Below, one piece after another: positions 46,087 through 55,104 of a stretch of 64,000 bases of DNA. Location: assembly GCF_018502485.1 (NCBI RefSeq), contig NZ_CP075546.1. The stretch is one strand, 5' to 3'. Both the position numbers and the translations under genes were made by a program. The first letter of the stretch is position 1. Every line of letters starts with the position of its first letter. Origin of the DNA: Methanospirillum purgamenti. Lineage in GTDB: Archaea > Halobacteriota > Methanomicrobia > Methanomicrobiales > Methanospirillaceae. Below the pieces are notes generated by a model. It ran no database searches and was not told the DNA's origin. It was given only the letters and a program-made list of their open reading frames with translations.

Positions 46087-46920
46087 TCAAGTAAAATTCA
46101 AGCTGATTGAATTCCTTCTGATCAGAATACTCCTTCCAAATGAAACAAGGAGATAAAAAGCCACTCCAAGGAGAATTATTGTTGAACCAGATGGCACATC
46201 ATACAACCATGAGAGCATGATGCCTGTAGTGGTAAGAACCATACTGGTACATGTTGCCAGGATCATCATTCCTTTCAGGGTTTTAGAAAATGGACGCGCT
46301 ATTGCTGCCGGAAGAGTCAGAAGAGCAATAACAAGAATAATACCAACCACCTGGATCAAAACAACAACAGAGATTGCAATAAGGACAAGAATTAACAAGT
46401 GAAGCCACCTAGTTGGAAGACCAGATATCTGTGCATATTCTGAATCAAAGGCAACTGCCTGCATTACCGGATATAACACGAGGAACAGAAAAAAAACCAG
46501 ACACCCAAGAACTGCGATTATGGTTAAATGTTCAGGTGGAACAAGCAGGATATTACCAAAGAGATAACTGAACAAATCAGGGGTGTATCCAGGTGTCAGG
46601 GAGAGGCACAATATACCAAAAGCCATACCCCCAGCCCAAAATGCCCCAATAAGAGTATCAATATGCTCTTTTGCTCGTTCTACAAGTACCCATATAAGAG
46701 ATGCTATTCCTAGTGTAAACCAAAAAGCTCCCACGAGTGGATCGATGCCTATCAGATATCCAAGCCCAATTCCACCGAATGCTGCATGTGAAATTCCTCC
46801 TGCAACTGAAATCATGTGTTTGACAACAACATAACTGCCAATAATACCACAGATAACGGATGCAAGGAGTCCTGCTACCAAAGCAGAACGAAAAAATTCA
46901 AACCCGAGTGCCTCTATCAT
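46087..46920 (-). CDS. ABC-3 family metal permease (second system)
   Basis: 277 residues with about eight membrane helices. Conserved parts are 'GIIGSYVVVKHMISVAGGISHAAFGGIGLGYLIG' and 'VVGIILVIALLTLPAAIARPF', typical of ZnuB. It overlaps its ATPase gene by four bases. It is quite different in sequence from the permease at 44027, so this is a separate system rather than a fresh duplicate. Confidence 0.9.
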   Translation of the reverse strand: MIEALGFEFFRSALVAGLLASVICGIIGSYVVVKHMISVAGGISHAAFGGIGLGYLIGIDPLVGAFWFTLGIASLIWVLVERAKEHIDTLIGAFWAGGMAFGILCLSLTPGYTPDLFSYLFGNILLVPPEHLTIIAVLGCLVFFLFLVLYPVMQAVAFDSEYAQISGLPTRWLHLLILVLIAISVVVLIQVVGIILVIALLTLPAAIARPFSKTLKGMMILATCTSMVLTTTGIMLSWLYDVPSGSTIILLGVAFYLLVSFGRSILIRRNSISLNFT

Positions 46921-47693
46921 GATTCATCACCATGCTTTTCTAGTACCCGGTGAGGAATATCCCCATGGGTGATAAGATCAACAGGACAACCATATGTTTT
47001 CGAGATCATGTCAGATGATATCTGATCACTCTCATGTTGGTACAGGCGTCTGTTCAGACAGGCCACCCTGTTTACATGTCTTGATACAACCCCGATATCA
47101 TGAGTTATCATAAGAATTGTGATTTCTTGAGAAAGTGCGGTAAGAAGATTATAAAAATGTTCTTCAGTCGGTGTGTCTACAAATACCGTCGGTTCATCAA
47201 GAATGAGTATTTCCGGTTCTCCGGCAAGTGCACGAGCTATCAGGATCCGTTGTCTCTCTCCGCCTGAAAGATCATGGATCGGACGATTTTTTAGATTTTC
47301 AGCAGAAATACGTGAAAGTGCCTGTGATGCAGCATCATAATCCTCACGAGAGTACCTTTTTATAAAACCAGGTTTTTTTCCAAGTCTTCCGGTCATTACC
47401 ATTTCATGTACGGTAATGGGGAAGGAAAAGTCAAAAGGATGATGCTGTGGCACATAACCTATCCGTGTCCGGGTAGTTTTATCTGCAGGTTTTCCAAACA
47501 GAAAAATTTCACCTGATTCATAAGGGATGAGACCGAGCATAGCACGGAGAAGAGTTGTTTTTCCAGCACCATTTGGCCCGATAATAGCAAAAAAATCCCC
47601 TTTGAATACAGAAAGGGAAACTGAATCAAGTATGCATTGTTTCCCATTGGAAATGCATATATTTCTGACTTCGATAATCGGGTCCTGTCTCAT
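46917..47693 (-). CDS. Metal ABC transporter ATPase (second system)
   Basis: 258 residues. Walker A 'GPNGAGKTTLLRA', signature 'DLSGGERQRILIARALA' and Walker B 'ILILDEPTVFVD' are intact. The 'FVDTPTEEHFYNLL' region is typical of ZnuC-like ATPases. Four-base overlaps on both sides tie it to the permease and the binding-protein gene. Confidence 0.9.
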   Translation of the reverse strand: MRQDPIIEVRNICISNGKQCILDSVSLSVFKGDFFAIIGPNGAGKTTLLRAMLGLIPYESGEIFLFGKPADKTTRTRIGYVPQHHPFDFSFPITVHEMVMTGRLGKKPGFIKRYSREDYDAASQALSRISAENLKNRPIHDLSGGERQRILIARALAGEPEILILDEPTVFVDTPTEEHFYNLLTALSQEITILMITHDIGVVSRHVNRVACLNRRLYQHESDQISSDMISKTYGCPVDLITHGDIPHRVLEKHGDES

Positions 47694-48682
47694 AAGGTAC
47701 CTGAAATTTTTTGAGCAACACGATGCATATTTTCAAGATAATCTGATGCCAGGGGACTTATAAGTATTATGGTTCCATTGATTTCCCGTGCAAGGGTCTC
47801 AGCTTCCCGGGTTGAGCTTTCTGGTTCAGTAAAAACATATTCAATACCCTCTTCTTTTGCTCGGGTAACGATTTCAGCAAGTTTTTGTGCTGATGGCTCT
47901 TGTCCGTTTTCTTCGACAGCAAGTTGAGTAAGATTATAATCCCTACATAAATATCCAAATGCCGGATGATAGACCAAAATGGTCTGTGAAGATCGATCTT
48001 TCAGAGACTGAAGTATTGTATTATCCAAATCAGATAACTTACGCAGATATACATCCCGGTTTATTTCAAACGAATTCTTCATTTCAGGCCTAATTCCAGA
48101 GATGGCACCACAAGATTCGTTTATGATAAGAGCCGCATTTCGTAAAGATACCCAGACATGAGGATCATTACGCTCTGTATTCCCGTTCTCATGTATCAAA
48201 TCAGTCATATCTTGAGCATCATGGCTATCATGAGATGCAGGTAAGAAATGAACATTTTTTGATGTATTCACAATTGGAAGTTTTGGGTACTGGTTTTGAA
48301 TTCTGGATAGCCATCTGTTTTCAAATTCTATTCCAGATCCCAATGACAGATAGAGATCAGCTTTTTCCAGTGCTGCAATTTGTGATGGTGTTGGTTCAAA
48401 TGTGTGTGGGCTTGCACCTTGTGGAACCATAACTAGTACCGACACCTCCTCATTACCGGTGATCGCCCGAATAAATTCTTCCTGGGGTGGAATGGTGCAG
48501 GCAATAATGAAATCTGATTGTGGTCCATTTTGGAGGTCAGTTCCAAGACAGCCCCCGGATAGAATTATAAAAATCGTAACAATCAAAAGAGAAATAAAAA
48601 TTTTTAGAGAGTTATTAGGATCTCTCACCATTGTTGATACAGGAGAAAGACTTGATTTTAGCTTTAAGCTTACTTTTTTCAT
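47690..48682 (-). CDS. ZnuA-like metal-binding lipoprotein (second system)
   Basis: About 330 residues. The N-terminus has a basic stretch, a hydrophobic helix and a lipobox ('ILSGGCLGTD'), so it is probably lipid-anchored outside the cell. Metal-binding features are the 'PQGASPHTFEPTPSQ' loop, a His/Asp-rich stretch near 'ASHDSHDAQDMTD', 'NDPHVW' and 'ILVYHPAFGYLCRDY'. These match zinc or manganese cluster A-1 proteins. The ATG at 48682, seven bases after GGAG and overlapping the regulator stop, is preferred over a TTG at 48697. Confidence 0.9.
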   Translation of the reverse strand: MKKVSLKLKSSLSPVSTMVRDPNNSLKIFISLLIVTIFIILSGGCLGTDLQNGPQSDFIIACTIPPQEEFIRAITGNEEVSVLVMVPQGASPHTFEPTPSQIAALEKADLYLSLGSGIEFENRWLSRIQNQYPKLPIVNTSKNVHFLPASHDSHDAQDMTDLIHENGNTERNDPHVWVSLRNAALIINESCGAISGIRPEMKNSFEINRDVYLRKLSDLDNTILQSLKDRSSQTILVYHPAFGYLCRDYNLTQLAVEENGQEPSAQKLAEIVTRAKEEGIEYVFTEPESSTREAETLAREINGTIILISPLASDYLENMHRVAQKISGTL

Positions 48683-49101
48683 ATAAAATCTCCACAACAG
48701 GCCGGATCACGCTCAATAATACCACAAGCGGCTTTCCTTGGATGTCCAAGTGACCGGCATATCTGATCAACATGCTCTTTTGGTACCAGATGCTCGATTT
48801 TTTCGGCCTGTTCACATGCATCATGCTCAGAAAGGCCCGCTCTATTAAACATCAGAGAAAGAATCCGATGTCTCCTCTGAATAAAACGAGTTATATTCTC
48901 CCCTTCGGTAGTAAGTACCACTTTCTGATAGGGATCATACCTGATATACCCGGCCTCCCCAAGTTCATGCAGAGAACGGGTGACAGTAGATGTCCGGATC
49001 CCAAATTTCCCTGCAATATCTCCGGACTTTACCCCATCTTTTTGTGAATAAATAAACTTTAAAAACCGGATTTTTTGTGGTGTATCGATCCGGATTGCCA
49101 T
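48679..49101 (-). CDS. DtxR/MntR-family metal-dependent regulator
   Basis: 140 residues. A winged helix ('KSGDIAGKFGIRTSTVTRSLHELGEAGYIRYDPYQKVVLT') is followed by the DtxR dimer and metal domain ('ITRFIQRRHRILSLMF', 'EHDACEQAEKIEHLVPKEHVDQI') with His, Glu and Cys ligands. A Cys-rich tail ('ACGIIERDPACCGDF') is unusual and could bind metal as well. As first gene of the second importer operon, it probably represses that operon when metal is sufficient. No SH3-like third domain, as in MntR. Confidence 0.9.
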   Translation of the reverse strand: MAIRIDTPQKIRFLKFIYSQKDGVKSGDIAGKFGIRTSTVTRSLHELGEAGYIRYDPYQKVVLTTEGENITRFIQRRHRILSLMFNRAGLSEHDACEQAEKIEHLVPKEHVDQICRSLGHPRKAACGIIERDPACCGDFI

Positions 49102-49196
49102 AGATGATAATGGATATGATTCGCAATAAAGCTATCAGCTAAAAAACAGATTTTCATTCAATGTCAAAAATCAAAATCAAAAAAATGAAGATTTCT

Positions 49197-50162
49197 CTAA
49201 TATTGACGATCAAGACTGTGATCCATATCAGGATCCTGCCATTTTTTTAAGGTCTTTTGAACTGATTTTTTTCCAAAAAGATGATCTCGAAAGATAGGAT
49301 CAGGTCGGATGCCACGTTCCTCAAAAATTGAAAAAACGCAGACATCTCTCACTGGACATGCCCTGCATTTTGGTCCGGGTCCACACCAGGAAGAACCTAT
49401 CAGATAAAGAGGACGATCTAATACCCACGGATCAACTGGTGCAATCATCCTGGCAAGACGACGGGCCTTCATAGGAGTGATGCTGCTTCCATCACCACAT
49501 ATCATCCGGCCCAGGACCCGGGAATCAACAATATCCCCAACGATATCAAATGGGCCCTGAATATAGCCCTTGTCCTTTAATATCCCAACAATGAGACAGG
49601 CAATTGAACGAGGAATTTGGAGCATCAATAGTCGTTTGTATACTGACTCAGGATCCTGCTCATACCCCATCCAGATCTGCCGACCATCGCCTGCATAAAA
49701 CCTAACGATTAAATTTGCGATATGATAAATCCGGGCATGTACCTTCTCATCCGGATGGAGATTATAATCAAAAAAACGTTCATTCCACCCCTCTTCAGTA
49801 TGATCCAGAATGGATTGCCAGAAATTTTCAGGATCGTCCAGAACCTCTTCGGCAAAAAACTCAACATTATCCCATATATCAGTATTCCCGGATCTTATCT
49901 CAAGGAAACAGGCACAAAGAAATGCATTCGCCTCTTTTCTTCCCATTGGAACAGTTGACGCTTCACCCAAGATTGAGCACTCAGATTCCCCAAACCGGGG
50001 ATTATTTTCCCGCAATCTCATTAACGCAGAGGCAACAACTCTAACCAGATCACATGTGACCTTTTTAATCATTTCAGGATCATGTGATGGTGGTTGAGCC
50101 ATCAAGGCAATCAATTCTGAAATCCGGTTTTCTCCATCTGAAGATAAATGTTTACGAATCAT
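49197..50162 (-). CDS. Unknown Fe-S protein, HhH-GPD (endonuclease III)-like C-terminus
   Basis: 321 residues, cytoplasmic. The C-terminal third carries Cys260-x5-Cys266-x2-Cys269-x5-Cys275, very close to the iron-sulfur loop of endonuclease III (x6-x2-x5). The preceding 'SITPMKARRLARMIAPVDPWVLDRPLYLIGSSWC' also fits the helix before that loop. The N-terminal half is helical and unrecognised; I could not identify the catalytic Lys/Asp pair of a glycosylase. It is the second gene of an operon with mobB, separated by four bases. It may be a divergent DNA glycosylase or a repurposed Fe-S protein. Confidence 0.75.
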   Translation of the reverse strand: MIRKHLSSDGENRISELIALMAQPPSHDPEMIKKVTCDLVRVVASALMRLRENNPRFGESECSILGEASTVPMGRKEANAFLCACFLEIRSGNTDIWDNVEFFAEEVLDDPENFWQSILDHTEEGWNERFFDYNLHPDEKVHARIYHIANLIVRFYAGDGRQIWMGYEQDPESVYKRLLMLQIPRSIACLIVGILKDKGYIQGPFDIVGDIVDSRVLGRMICGDGSSITPMKARRLARMIAPVDPWVLDRPLYLIGSSWCGPGPKCRACPVRDVCVFSIFEERGIRPDPIFRDHLFGKKSVQKTLKKWQDPDMDHSLDRQY

Positions 50163-50166
50163 ATCA

Positions 50167-50901
50167 TCATATACGTGGATCTTTTTCAGAACGATTATCC
50201 TGCATTGATTGCATCACATAAGGAGAAATTCTCTGCATGGCGTCAGACAAATATTGTACAGCAATAAGTGGATCTTTTGCAGATAATGCCACATACACCG
50301 GAAAATTGTCGGAATCAGACCATTTTTGAACGCGAATCCGAATACTAGTGATATGTGATTTAGCTAAAAAATCTTTTTCAACCTCTGCACAAAAATCAAC
50401 AGTATTTTTATAATCTGTTGTATATCCTGACCATGTCAGGATATTATCATCAGGGTGCTGAACTCGCATCTCATTTACAAGACCGGGGAGTGTATACCAA
50501 TCATCAAACTGATCGAGAACGGATAAAACCTGTGGAATCTCTGGACTTTTTAACAGGAACGAACAATCCAAATCTCCAATAAGAATCTTTTGAAATGGTC
50601 TGCTCTTAAAACCTTCAATAACTGCATATTGAACACCTGCATCGGAAAGAAAATTCAGGGCGTCGTCAAGGTTTACACTGTGAAAACAAGCAGATGTTTT
50701 TTCTTCATCAATCCCAATTGCAGGATCAGCTCCAGACTGAAAGTGCAGTGTTGTGTCCTTTCCAACCGGTAGTTTACTGTGATGACTTCCAATATGTTTG
50801 ATAGTCGCTGTTCTCCCAAGTAAAACAAGGTGTGAACAGAGCTGAAGAATATATGTTGTTTTCCCAGAGCCTGACCACCCGGCTATATGAAGGATTTTCA
50901 T
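50167..50901 (-). CDS. mobB: Molybdopterin-guanine dinucleotide synthesis protein MobB, with MoaE-like tail
   Basis: 244 residues. The N-terminal P-loop GTPase domain shows 'IAGWSGSGKTTYILQL', 'TIKHIGSHH' and 'YAVIEGFKS', typical of MobB, which helps attach GMP to molybdopterin. From about residue 150 a MoaE-like stretch follows ('TTDYKNTVDFCAEVEKDFLAK', 'PVYVALSAKDPLIAVQYLSDAMQRISPYV') but without the usual 'HRxG' catalytic motif, so it may be structural only. The guanine dinucleotide cofactor is needed by FwdB, encoded in this window. The ATG follows GGAGGTATC. Confidence 0.88.
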   Translation of the reverse strand: MKILHIAGWSGSGKTTYILQLCSHLVLLGRTATIKHIGSHHSKLPVGKDTTLHFQSGADPAIGIDEEKTSACFHSVNLDDALNFLSDAGVQYAVIEGFKSRPFQKILIGDLDCSFLLKSPEIPQVLSVLDQFDDWYTLPGLVNEMRVQHPDDNILTWSGYTTDYKNTVDFCAEVEKDFLAKSHITSIRIRVQKWSDSDNFPVYVALSAKDPLIAVQYLSDAMQRISPYVMQSMQDNRSEKDPRI

Positions 50902-51118
50902 TCAGAAGATGATACCTCCGGACAATATACGATCCTATAGGTAATCACTTTTTTTTAAATAAGGTGATATAATCCGTGGAGAATAATTAATCAATAAAGA
51001 AAATAGAACAAAGCGCTCCATAGTATATCATTATGTTCAGATTCTTTTCAGAGGAGTTATTAAGTAATTCAATCCCCAACTCCAATTCTAAGAATAATCC
51101 ATACAGGAGTAACAATCA

Positions 51119-52975
51119 TTGATTTTTTCTACTTTTTCACGAAGACTTGCAGGTCTGATTCTAATTTTACTCCTTTTTTCATTGATAGCCCTTGTTTTTC
51201 TCTGGTATGCCGGTTCATTAGATATAATTGATGATGAATTCCATAATCGTCAGAACCTGACTGATCAGATCCTGATGCAATCAATAATATGGATCGACCG
51301 TGGGATATCCCTCTATGAACTACAATATATCCCCTCACTCGAAAAGGCGATGGAATTATATCAGGATGCATACCTAAAATCCGGCGGAAATATTACTGAT
51401 CTTGATCTTGAACTATTAAAACAACAGGCTGAGAGAGAGCTTGGAGACAGTTGGGACTTTTATCTTGTCGACGAAAATGGAATTGTCCTGAAAAGCACTT
51501 TCAAAAATGATATAGGACTTGACTTTAAAATCTGGCCTTCATTTTATGAACTTGTGAGTCAAATCAGGACAAATGGCACTTTTGTTCCTGACCGGATGGT
51601 GAAAGGCTATGCGCAAAATGCACCATATCGGAAATTCGCATATATGGGAACTCCTGATGGGCGGTATTTATTAGAAGTGAGCAGGAATTTTCAGCATCTC
51701 CTTCCAAAGGCATCAGGGGCATCGTATAAGGAACTGATCCATAACCTTCCTCAACTAAATCCGGATATAATCTCCCTTGAGTTGTACAATTCTAAATATG
51801 AAGTTGTATCTAGATTTACATCAGACAATACACCCAAAAATCCGACAACCAATACACTTCAGCAGATCATCCGTACATTCTCAGAAAGAAAAAATTCTGA
51901 GGAAACGGATATAGAAAGTGGAAACATTGTTCGATACACGCATCTCGCAATAAATGATACTGACTCTCCATCAGCTTCTGAAATGTTCCTGGTTGCACGG
52001 ACTGAATACTCAACAGAGAACCGGGATCAGAAAAAAGTTGCACTGACAATTATTTTGGGTGGATTTTTACTGCTCACCGGGTTTGTTGCATCCGGAGTCG
52101 CAATTGCAGGTTCACGGTATCTTTCCAAACCAATTAACCGGATTGTGGAGGATATTCAATATATCGCAGATGGAGATCTTGACCACAAAATACGAGAATC
52201 AGGTTCTTCAGAATTTCTGGTCATTGAAAAAGCGATTACCCAGCTTGTAACCAGCCTCAAACAAACAATTGCCAGTTTGAAGAAGAGAGAAGAAGAACTG
52301 ATGGATGAACTCAGCAAGAGATGGAGGGCTGAACAAAATTATCGAAGACTCTTTGAATCTGCCCATGAGGCTATCTTCATACTAAAGGGGACAACAATTG
52401 AGAGTTGTAATAATGCTGCAACTAATCTTGTGGGTAGAAATCTCAAAGAAGTGATTGGGAAAGAGATTTACGAATTATCTCCACCTATCCAGCAGGATGG
52501 TTCTGTATCAAGCACTGCTTGTACACAGATTATGAATAAGGTCATTCAAGGTGAGATTTCTAAAATCGAATGGGATTTAGAGAGAAAAGATGGCACTATT
52601 ATTGAGACAGAAGCACAGTGTAGTGCTGTCTTGTCAGGCGACGATATTATGGTTATGGCATTATTCCGGGATGTCACTGAACTAAAAGAGATGCGAAAAA
52701 GAGAAATAAAGGCAATAATTCAGATTGAAGACAATCTTGTAAACCTGGCGGCAATTAATGATCAGATCAGAAATCCCCTCACAGCAATTTCTATCTTAAA
52801 CGAAATGCAGGACGGGGAATTTAAAATAAAAATACAGGAGCAAGTAAAAGCTATCGATGAACTAATCAATGAAGTTGACAAACACTTTATTAATACTGAT
52901 AAAGTTCGTCTTTTCCTTATAAAGCATTATGGAATCCACCAGAAGAGTGAGTACAAAAAAGAACAAAAGGATTAA
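51119..52975 (+). CDS. Membrane PAS sensor with kinase-like stub
   Basis: 618 residues. TTG start, eight bases after a strong AGGAGT; no ATG exists before the first membrane helix would be lost. A helix (about 8-30), a roughly 270-residue extracellular sensor region of double-cache type, a second helix (about 305-330), a HAMP domain, a coiled coil and a PAS domain (about 405-520) are followed by a helical hairpin. That hairpin resembles HisKA ('AAINDQIRNPLTAIS'), but Asp replaces the phospho-accepting His, and there is no ATPase domain. It should therefore signal by another route. Confidence 0.85.
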   Translation: MIFSTFSRRLAGLILILLLFSLIALVFLWYAGSLDIIDDEFHNRQNLTDQILMQSIIWIDRGISLYELQYIPSLEKAMELYQDAYLKSGGNITDLDLELLKQQAERELGDSWDFYLVDENGIVLKSTFKNDIGLDFKIWPSFYELVSQIRTNGTFVPDRMVKGYAQNAPYRKFAYMGTPDGRYLLEVSRNFQHLLPKASGASYKELIHNLPQLNPDIISLELYNSKYEVVSRFTSDNTPKNPTTNTLQQIIRTFSERKNSEETDIESGNIVRYTHLAINDTDSPSASEMFLVARTEYSTENRDQKKVALTIILGGFLLLTGFVASGVAIAGSRYLSKPINRIVEDIQYIADGDLDHKIRESGSSEFLVIEKAITQLVTSLKQTIASLKKREEELMDELSKRWRAEQNYRRLFESAHEAIFILKGTTIESCNNAATNLVGRNLKEVIGKEIYELSPPIQQDGSVSSTACTQIMNKVIQGEISKIEWDLERKDGTIIETEAQCSAVLSGDDIMVMALFRDVTELKEMRKREIKAIIQIEDNLVNLAAINDQIRNPLTAISILNEMQDGEFKIKIQEQVKAIDELINEVDKHFINTDKVRLFLIKHYGIHQKSEYKKEQKD

Positions 52976-52991
52976 AATCTCACGATTTCTC

Positions 52992-53926
52992 ATGGAAAAA
53001 TTTACATTCTGGCAATCATTTTAATCCTGTTTATTCTATCTGAGTGTTGTTTCGCTGATGAGCAATCCCCAAGTTTTGCAGCTTTTGGACAAATTTCATT
53101 CTCCGAAGATGTCACTGATGAGAGTGTTCCAATTGGTCCTGTATCAGAATACCAATATGGAACAACCAAGATCAGTGCAATTTTCCCTTACATGTTTATG
53201 GAAGATGGGATAACTGTCGATGTTCTATGGCTCTATAATGGTGAATGGTTTTATTCAACAGAAGAAGAATGGGATGAAGGAGAAGAAGGGATTACCCATC
53301 GAACCATTTCCTGGGAAGATGACAGGGTACTAGATTCGGGAACTTATACACTCCAGCTTTTAATTAATGATCAACTTGCAAGATCTGCAGAAATTGAAGT
53401 TTTGCAACCAGAAGAAGAGGTAACTACTGAGCCCTCCAGAAACCTGGAAGACTTAATTGATCCTGATCTCATGCAAGCATGGGAGATACTTGCCTATTCA
53501 AATAATGACCTCCTCGAAGATCTAGCAGGGCTTGTAAATGATTATGGAATTGAGCTTGTACTCACTGAAGAGATTGATTCAAATGGGCAGTATGTTTATG
53601 TTCATGAAAAAAAGGAACCCGGGAAGGTATACATAGCCTGGGATTATTGGAAAAGAAAATCCTGGGAAGAAGTCAGTGGGACCCTCGCACACGAACTGAC
53701 ACATGCAGTACAGCACCTCACTAGTGATGAAAAGACCTTTGGATGCACTATTGAACGAGAATATGAGGCATATATGGCAGAATTTTATGTCCTCATGGAA
53801 ACGGGCAGAGAAGATATTCTAATGGACTCATGGTCAGCAATCTATAATCCGAAGACTGGAAAGATATGGAAAAGTGAGCTTTGGAAAGCTCTGAAAGAAA
53901 CATATTCGTCATGCCCAGAATACTAA
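52992..53926 (+). CDS. Exported HExxH metallopeptidase-like protein, probable frameshift at the signal peptide
   Basis: The intact part of the frame carries 'GTLAHELTHAVQHL' (HExxH zinc-protease motif) and a later Glu-rich helix ('REYEAYMAEFYVLMETG') that could supply the third ligand. The first in-frame ATG is at 53192, but the frame is open upstream and protein-like back to a stop at about 52976, with no usable start. Adding one A to the five-A run at 52996-53000 gives an ATG at 52992 and a clean signal peptide ending near 'SECCFADEQ', making about 311 residues. Family not recognised beyond the motif; it follows the sensor gene. Confidence 0.72.
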
Positions 53927-53948
53927 ATTTTCCTCATATGAGGAAAAT
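53927..53948. repeat. 22-base perfect palindrome
   Basis: Runs directly from the stop codon of the peptidase gene: ATTTTCCTCAT and its exact reverse complement. A related TTTTCCTCATA recurs near 53986. It may act as a terminator stem or as an operator ahead of the eha operon start at 54069. Confidence 0.6.
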
Positions 53949-54068
53949 AATGACTCAACTCGCAGAACATACCTGTAATTCCTGCCCATTTTTTCCTCAT
54001 ACGGGTATATCATCACAGATCACAACCTTTAATCTCTACCCGGACGAAGCGTACGTTACATAACCGGC

Positions 54069-54554
54069 ATGATTACTTCGTTCCTTCAGATTGCCTTTGC
54101 GGCCCTCTGCTGCTGGGTTCTCTTTATCACTATTGATATAATTTGGGCACTGCCCCGTGAAGGGGGGGTTGTCGGAGCTAAAGCAATTGCAACGGCAGTC
54201 GAAAAAGCTGGAGGTGACATCAGAGGAGGAACTATGATGGGAAATATCGTATCCTCCCCTGATGCATCTGCAGGTACTCTCCTGGCTGCTTGTGGAGTGT
54301 ACTGTTTTGGAATTCCAGGTGGTTTGATGGCAACTATCCTGGTATATATCGGCAACCGGATCTGCTATGATCCAGGTTATGCCGGAACAACAGGATGTTT
54401 TTTTGCTACTTTTATGGTATATCTTGGAACCCTTGGCGGAATACCCGCAGAATATTTTATCGCCGGGATGGTCATCGCTATTCTGACAATTCAGGGGATT
54501 TCACATAAACACGCAAGCAGGCTTCTTGGAGCATTATGGAGGATCAGGAGATGA
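54069..54554 (+). CDS. ehaB: Energy-converting hydrogenase Eha subunit B
   Basis: 161 residues with about four membrane helices; assigned as EhaB by size and place at the head of an Eha operon (no EhaA is seen upstream). Distinctive parts are 'IIWALPREGGVVGAKAIATAVEKAGGDIRGGTMMG'-like loop residues near 25-55 and 'TGCFFATFMVYLGTLGG'. Eha couples ion flow across the membrane to ferredoxin reduction with H2. First gene of the unit that runs to fwdA; overlaps the next start by four bases. Confidence 0.82.
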   Translation: MITSFLQIAFAALCCWVLFITIDIIWALPREGGVVGAKAIATAVEKAGGDIRGGTMMGNIVSSPDASAGTLLAACGVYCFGIPGGLMATILVYIGNRICYDPGYAGTTGCFFATFMVYLGTLGGIPAEYFIAGMVIAILTIQGISHKHASRLLGALWRIRR

Positions 54555-54877
54555 GCATCAGTGGATCAGAAGAACTGCTCAACATGGTTTCCGGGCCATT
54601 TTCTACCTCACAGATTAGCCCCCCATCTGAAAGTGCAGAACTTGCTGCATTAATCTGTGGGCTGATTGCTCTCTATGCAGTCATCAGAATTATTCTTGAA
54701 CAGGATGTCATGCGAAAACTGCTATTCCTGAATGTATTTAGTTTTGCAATTGCAGGGATAATGGCCCTTCTTATTCCTCACCCGCTTGGAATTATTGCCG
54801 CTGCAGCCTACTTCGTCGGCTCAACATTTGAATCAAATGCTATAGCAAGTACATGGGCCGGAGGGGTAGAGGAATGA
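54551..54877 (+). CDS. ehaC: Eha subunit C
   Basis: 108 residues, three membrane helices ('AALICGLIALYAVIRIIL', 'LLFLNVFSFAIAGIMALL', 'GIIAAAAYFVGST'). The letter follows gene order and size in class I methanogens. The ATG at 54551 overlaps the ehaB stop and follows GGAGG by eight bases; an ATG at 54536 is less likely. Overlaps ehaD by four bases. Confidence 0.78.
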   Translation: MSISGSEELLNMVSGPFSTSQISPPSESAELAALICGLIALYAVIRIILEQDVMRKLLFLNVFSFAIAGIMALLIPHPLGIIAAAAYFVGSTFESNAIASTWAGGVEE

Positions 54878-55104
54878 ACATCCTGTTGATCCTATTATTT
54901 TGTATCATTATCCTAATCGGAGGGATATATGCAGGATTCGCACGGGATCCCTATGCAAAACTTATCGCAATCGGAATTATTGGAGGAGGTATAATGCCCC
55001 TCATTGTTGCACGTGGGTATGTGGATGTGGCAGCAGCCCTTGCAGTGATAATACCACTTTCAACAATTTTCGTTCTTCAGCTCTGTAAAAAGGGGGCTGA
55101 ATGA
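54874..55104 (+). CDS. ehaD: Eha subunit D
   Basis: 76 residues with two helices ('LLILLFCIIILIGGIYAGF' and 'AALAVIIPLSTIFVLQL') and the loop 'GGIMPLIVARGYVDV'. The start at 54874 lies in the ATGA overlap and follows a GGAGGGG-type site; an ATG at 54853 is out-competed. Part of the membrane arm; exact function unknown. Confidence 0.77.
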   Translation: MNILLILLFCIIILIGGIYAGFARDPYAKLIAIGIIGGGIMPLIVARGYVDVAAALAVIIPLSTIFVLQLCKKGAE

